Shown here piece by piece: positions 5,194 to 7,416 of a stretch of DNA of 7,416 nucleotides. This DNA comes from Caldifarciminota bacterium (GTDB taxonomy: Bacteria; WOR-3; Hydrothermia; UBA1063; CAJXJZ01). The position numbers were made by a program, and so were the translations under genes. Each line of letters begins with the position of its first letter. The stretch's first letter is position 1. The notes beneath the pieces were generated by a model. It saw nothing but the letters and a program-made list of their open reading frames with translations, was not told the origin of the DNA and did no database searches. The stretch is taken from the NCBI GenBank assembly GCA_027073945.1, contig JALTEL010000357.1, positions 1-7,416 on the forward strand, written 5' to 3'.

Positions 5194-6973
5194 CTTTTAA
5201 AACCTCCATTTCTCCAACTACATAGGGATTTGCCCTTTGTTCTTGTATAGGCCTTTTATCAATGCATACAACAGATTTTACTGGGATAAAGTGAACATTA
5301 TGCCGGAAATATTCGTGTATTTTCTGGATATTATATTGCAGAGCTGTTGTCCCACCTGTAATATTGAAAACCAATTCTTTTCCACGCACTAAATCTATAA
5401 ACGACTCCTTTTTTACCAAATCCCTCCATGAATTAAAATCATTGAATGGGTCCTTTAACCTGAACACTTGATATGGGATATCCTTTTCGGCTTTTTCCAT
5501 TACCTCATTTATTATATCATTTGTGATACTATCCGTAGTTATTACAAGAAGATTAGCAGGATTGACTTTCTTGAGCGCAGTATATAAAAGGCCTCTTGAT
5601 AGACCAAGTGGTGTAATAAGAAGTACAGGTAAGTCGTTGTTTTGAACATCTAAAAGTTCCTTAACAACGCCTGCTACTTCTTCATTGTTAAGGAGATCCT
5701 CAAACTCTTTAATCATTTCTTCTAATTTGTAATCTATGTTTTTAAGTATGTTCTTAATTTCATCAGAGTTTTTGTTTCGCCCTGCATGGTTTACCATGTT
5801 TCTCCAGTTTGCTATAGTTTTGAATAGACTGGAGACATTATGTGTAATTGATGTCTGCTCTTGTTCGTTATCAATCAAGAACTTGACACCAGCACCTCTT
5901 TGAAAGTCAATAACACCCAGGAATGCTTCTGCTTTTTGCCTTATTTCTCTATCAAGCCATGCATTTATTGGTAGTTCACCTTTCCATGCAAAGAGAACAT
6001 AGTCAATCATGAGTTCCCTTAATAGAGTGAGTGCTTGTTGGTATAAGCTTTTTTTTGCATAGTGCTTGACCAAAAATATGTCTCTCTCTATCAGGTCTTT
6101 ATTAAATTTCTCTTTAACACCGGAAAATTCTTCAAGCTCATTGTGGACTTTGTTAAGCAGTTCAATGAGAGGTGGGGGTAAAACTGGCGTTCCTCCTTTA
6201 GCGGATTTTTTTTCTATTTCCTGTAAAGTTTTTATTATGTCTCGTGAGCCTTCAGATACTTTCTGGGAGTTGGAGAGGAGAATATACTTACTAAATTTAT
6301 TTAGCTGTGAGTTTATTTTTTTAAACGGCATAGCAAGGCCTTTTGATTTATTAAAAGAATTAGTGTATTTTTTTAATAGGTCTGTCAATTTTTTTGAATC
6401 GTCGTAGTGTAAGAAGTCAGTCACGCTATCTGTCCAATTATAAACTTCTATAATTGGAGTGAGGTCAAATACGGGAGTTGAATTGCTATTTTCGTCCTTT
6501 GCTTCAAAAGCTCCATACAATACAGTTTTTATACGCACACCCCTTACAACCTGAAAGAATCTGATAAGAGAAGTTATGTACACGGGGATTGACCTGAAAG
6601 CATGTGTTATATCGAATATAATTTCATCATTTGGCTCAAAAAGTTCGTTGAGAGCGTCAAAAGCATGCCAGATGTCCTCTTTATTTTTGCCCATCTGTAT
6701 TCTCTTTGTGTAGGTATTAATGCCTTCACTCTCAAGTAGTTTTTTTATTCTTTTAAATGGCTCCCCATCTTTAGCTTCATTGGTAAGAAGGAAATAGTAC
6801 TCTTTGAAATCGGGGTAAAACTTTGATATTGCCTCGGCAATAAATGGAGTCTCAACAGGATCTTCCTGAACCTTCTCTCCCTTTTCATTTTCTGACTGTT
6901 GGTTCTTCACAATATAATACCTGGTGCTTCTGTAAGTCCCAAGTCCTATGGATGTTATTACCTTTTTGCCCAT
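5186..6973 (-). CDS. CARF-HEPN-CARF protein: TM1812/Csx2-type ribonuclease with an extra C-terminal CARF-like domain
   Basis: This is a 595-residue putative cyclic-oligoadenylate-activated RNase. Residues 1-180 are a TM1812/Csx2 (DxTHG) type CARF domain: TSIGLGTYRSTRYY at 7-20 and the ligand-site motif FDITHAFRSIP at 120-130. A helical linker follows. The HEPN domain covers roughly 300-430, with the opening helix LYQQALTLLRELMIDYVLF at 310-328 and the catalytic RxxxxH as R391-NMVN-H396. HEPN RNases of this kind act as dimers. After it, residues 448-590 form a second CARF-like Rossmann domain: VLLITPLGLSRGLLYTALKK at 450-469 with its Gly/Ser turn, LLVITTDSI at 475-483, and FNITGGTTALQYN at 536-548 with TGGT at 539-542, as in Csm6, Card1 and ring nucleases. 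Family members I know have one CARF plus HEPN, so the tail is unusual. It lies 12 nt after cmr6 and overlaps the Card1-type gene by 8 nt. The roles of the two sensor domains are inferred. Confidence 0.88.
   Translation of the reverse strand: MGKKVITSIGLGTYRSTRYYIVKNQQSENEKGEKVQEDPVETPFIAEAISKFYPDFKEYYFLLTNEAKDGEPFKRIKKLLESEGINTYTKRIQMGKNKEDIWHAFDALNELFEPNDEIIFDITHAFRSIPVYITSLIRFFQVVRGVRIKTVLYGAFEAKDENSNSTPVFDLTPIIEVYNWTDSVTDFLHYDDSKKLTDLLKKYTNSFNKSKGLAMPFKKINSQLNKFSKYILLSNSQKVSEGSRDIIKTLQEIEKKSAKGGTPVLPPPLIELLNKVHNELEEFSGVKEKFNKDLIERDIFLVKHYAKKSLYQQALTLLRELMIDYVLFAWKGELPINAWLDREIRQKAEAFLGVIDFQRGAGVKFLIDNEQEQTSITHNVSSLFKTIANWRNMVNHAGRNKNSDEIKNILKNIDYKLEEMIKEFEDLLNNEEVAGVVKELLDVQNNDLPVLLITPLGLSRGLLYTALKKVNPANLLVITTDSITNDIINEVMEKAEKDIPYQVFRLKDPFNDFNSWRDLVKKESFIDLVRGKELVFNITGGTTALQYNIQKIHEYFRHNVHFIPVKSVVCIDKRPIQEQRANPYVVGEMEVLKDE
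5203..5207 (-). promoter_or_regulatory. Shine-Dalgarno site of the Card1-type gene
   Basis: GGAGG (minus strand) lies nine bases before the ATG at 5193 and inside the last codons of the CARF-HEPN-CARF gene. With the 8-nt overlap it suggests coupled translation of the two effectors. Confidence 0.7.
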
Positions 6974-6979
6974 AGTCTA

Positions 6980-6983
6980 CCTC
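6980..6983 (-). promoter_or_regulatory. Shine-Dalgarno site of the CARF-HEPN-CARF gene
   Basis: GAGG, within TGAGGTAG, lies six bases before the ATG at 6973 and just after the cmr6 stop codon. It supports this ATG as the start. Confidence 0.6.
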
Positions 6984-6985
6984 AG

Positions 6986-7416
6986 TTACCCGTTTTTGAA
7001 ATAACCATAACCCAGAGCTGTTTTTGCACCAATGCCTGTGTACTCGGTAAGGCCGAGTTTCAAAAACTTCTCTACATTGTCAAGTAATTTCACTTTTTCG
7101 TCTTCAGACATTTTTGTTGTTGCCTCTAATGAATAATTTACAGCAATTGTAAAAGTGAAGGATGTATTTTTTACCACAAGAAAAGGAATCGGTATAGGAC
7201 TCTGATAATCTGTGGGGGGAGTTTTTCCCGTTTTATCTTCGTAATATTGGAAATAATGGGGATTCATAATATCCGCTTCTATTTTGACATCACCTTCTGG
7301 ATAGGCATCAAAAAATATCACCCCTCCAGATTTTTTCTGTGTGCCAAATATTAGCTGAGCTTCCATTACCTTTGAACTTTGTTTATTCCTTACAATATCC
7401 AGATTGATTTTTTCAA
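6986..7416 (-). CDS. cmr6: Type III-B CRISPR RAMP protein Cmr6, C-terminal part (5' end beyond right edge)
   Basis: The reading frame does not begin at the internal ATG at 7366: the 16 codons upstream of it to the window edge are open and read EKINLDIVRNKQSSKV, so this is a 5'-truncated gene with 142 residues visible. The Cmr6 hallmarks are present: GGVIFFDAYPEG, the DIMNPHYFQYYED segment, PPTDYQSPIPIPFLVVK, and the terminal G-rich loop GLTEYTGIGAKTALGYGYF. Cmr6 is a backbone RAMP subunit near the 3' end of the crRNA in the Cmr complex, next to Cmr1. The gene ends 12 nt before the CARF-HEPN-CARF gene. No frameshift is seen. The remaining complex genes (cas10/cmr2, cmr3, cmr4, cmr5) are expected upstream, outside the window. 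Confidence 0.93.
   Translation of the reverse strand, partial: EKINLDIVRNKQSSKVMEAQLIFGTQKKSGGVIFFDAYPEGDVKIEADIMNPHYFQYYEDKTGKTPPTDYQSPIPIPFLVVKNTSFTFTIAVNYSLEATTKMSEDEKVKLLDNVEKFLKLGLTEYTGIGAKTALGYGYFKNG

Noticed and set aside
6066..6407. Plus-strand 113-residue frame opposite the CARF-HEPN-CARF gene
   Set aside because: It is antisense to a motif-complete gene and has no ribosome site or recognisable family.
6986..7366. A complete 126-residue protein starting at the ATG at 7366
   Set aside because: The frame is open to the window edge with Cmr6-like sequence, and the hallmarks are those of the C-terminal half of Cmr6, so the ATG is internal.
1..7416. CRISPR repeat-spacer array
   Set aside because: No regularly spaced 25-40 bp repeats were seen on either strand. 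The array serving the Cmr genes must be elsewhere.

Overview
The window is AT-rich bacterial DNA holding the 3' end of a type III-B (Cmr) CRISPR-Cas operon beside a small unrelated metabolic and hypothetical neighbourhood. The host cannot be named from this sequence. Low GC, Shine-Dalgarno-led genes, textbook sigma-70-type promoters, a small secreted or anchored protein with a His-Asp-Thr-Thr-Thr repeat, and a Cmr system with a Card1-type nuclease together suggest an anaerobic, perhaps thermophilic, bacterium. Candidate phyla of the WOR-3 or Cloacimonadota kind would fit, but that is a guess.

Layout. (1) Positions 1-962, minus strand: a PHP-domain phosphoesterase gene, followed with a 26-nt overlap by the first 47 codons of mtnA (methylthioribose-1-phosphate isomerase), which runs off the left edge. 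(2) Positions 963-3064, plus strand: a putative membrane-anchored or lipoprotein beta-rich protein, a 76-residue acidic orphan protein and a metallo-beta-lactamase-fold hydrolase. The first two genes each have a near-identical 40-bp promoter block (36 of 40 bases shared) with TTGACA, a 17-bp spacer and TAAAAT. At the second gene this promoter puts the expected transcript start about two bases before the ATG, which suggests a leaderless mRNA. (3) Positions 3065-3128: a short gap between convergent genes with a small hairpin. (4) Positions 3129-7416, minus strand, read right to left: cmr6 (5' end outside the window), a 595-residue CARF-HEPN-CARF protein, a Card1/Can2-type CARF nuclease, and cmr1. 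The genes overlap or are separated by at most 12 nt, so they look like one transcript with coupled translation. cas10/cmr2, cmr3, cmr4 and cmr5 are not in the window and probably lie beyond the right edge. No CRISPR array is present.

How they work together. In known Cmr systems, target-RNA binding makes Cas10 synthesise cyclic oligoadenylates, which bind CARF domains and switch on ancillary nucleases. Two such effectors are nested between cmr6 and cmr1: a HEPN RNase and a PD-(D/E)XK nuclease. The most unusual item is the HEPN protein. It has an N-terminal TM1812/Csx2-type CARF with a DITH motif and, after the HEPN domain, a second CARF-like Rossmann domain with a TGGT motif. This could be a second ligand sensor or a built-in ring nuclease that limits its own activity.
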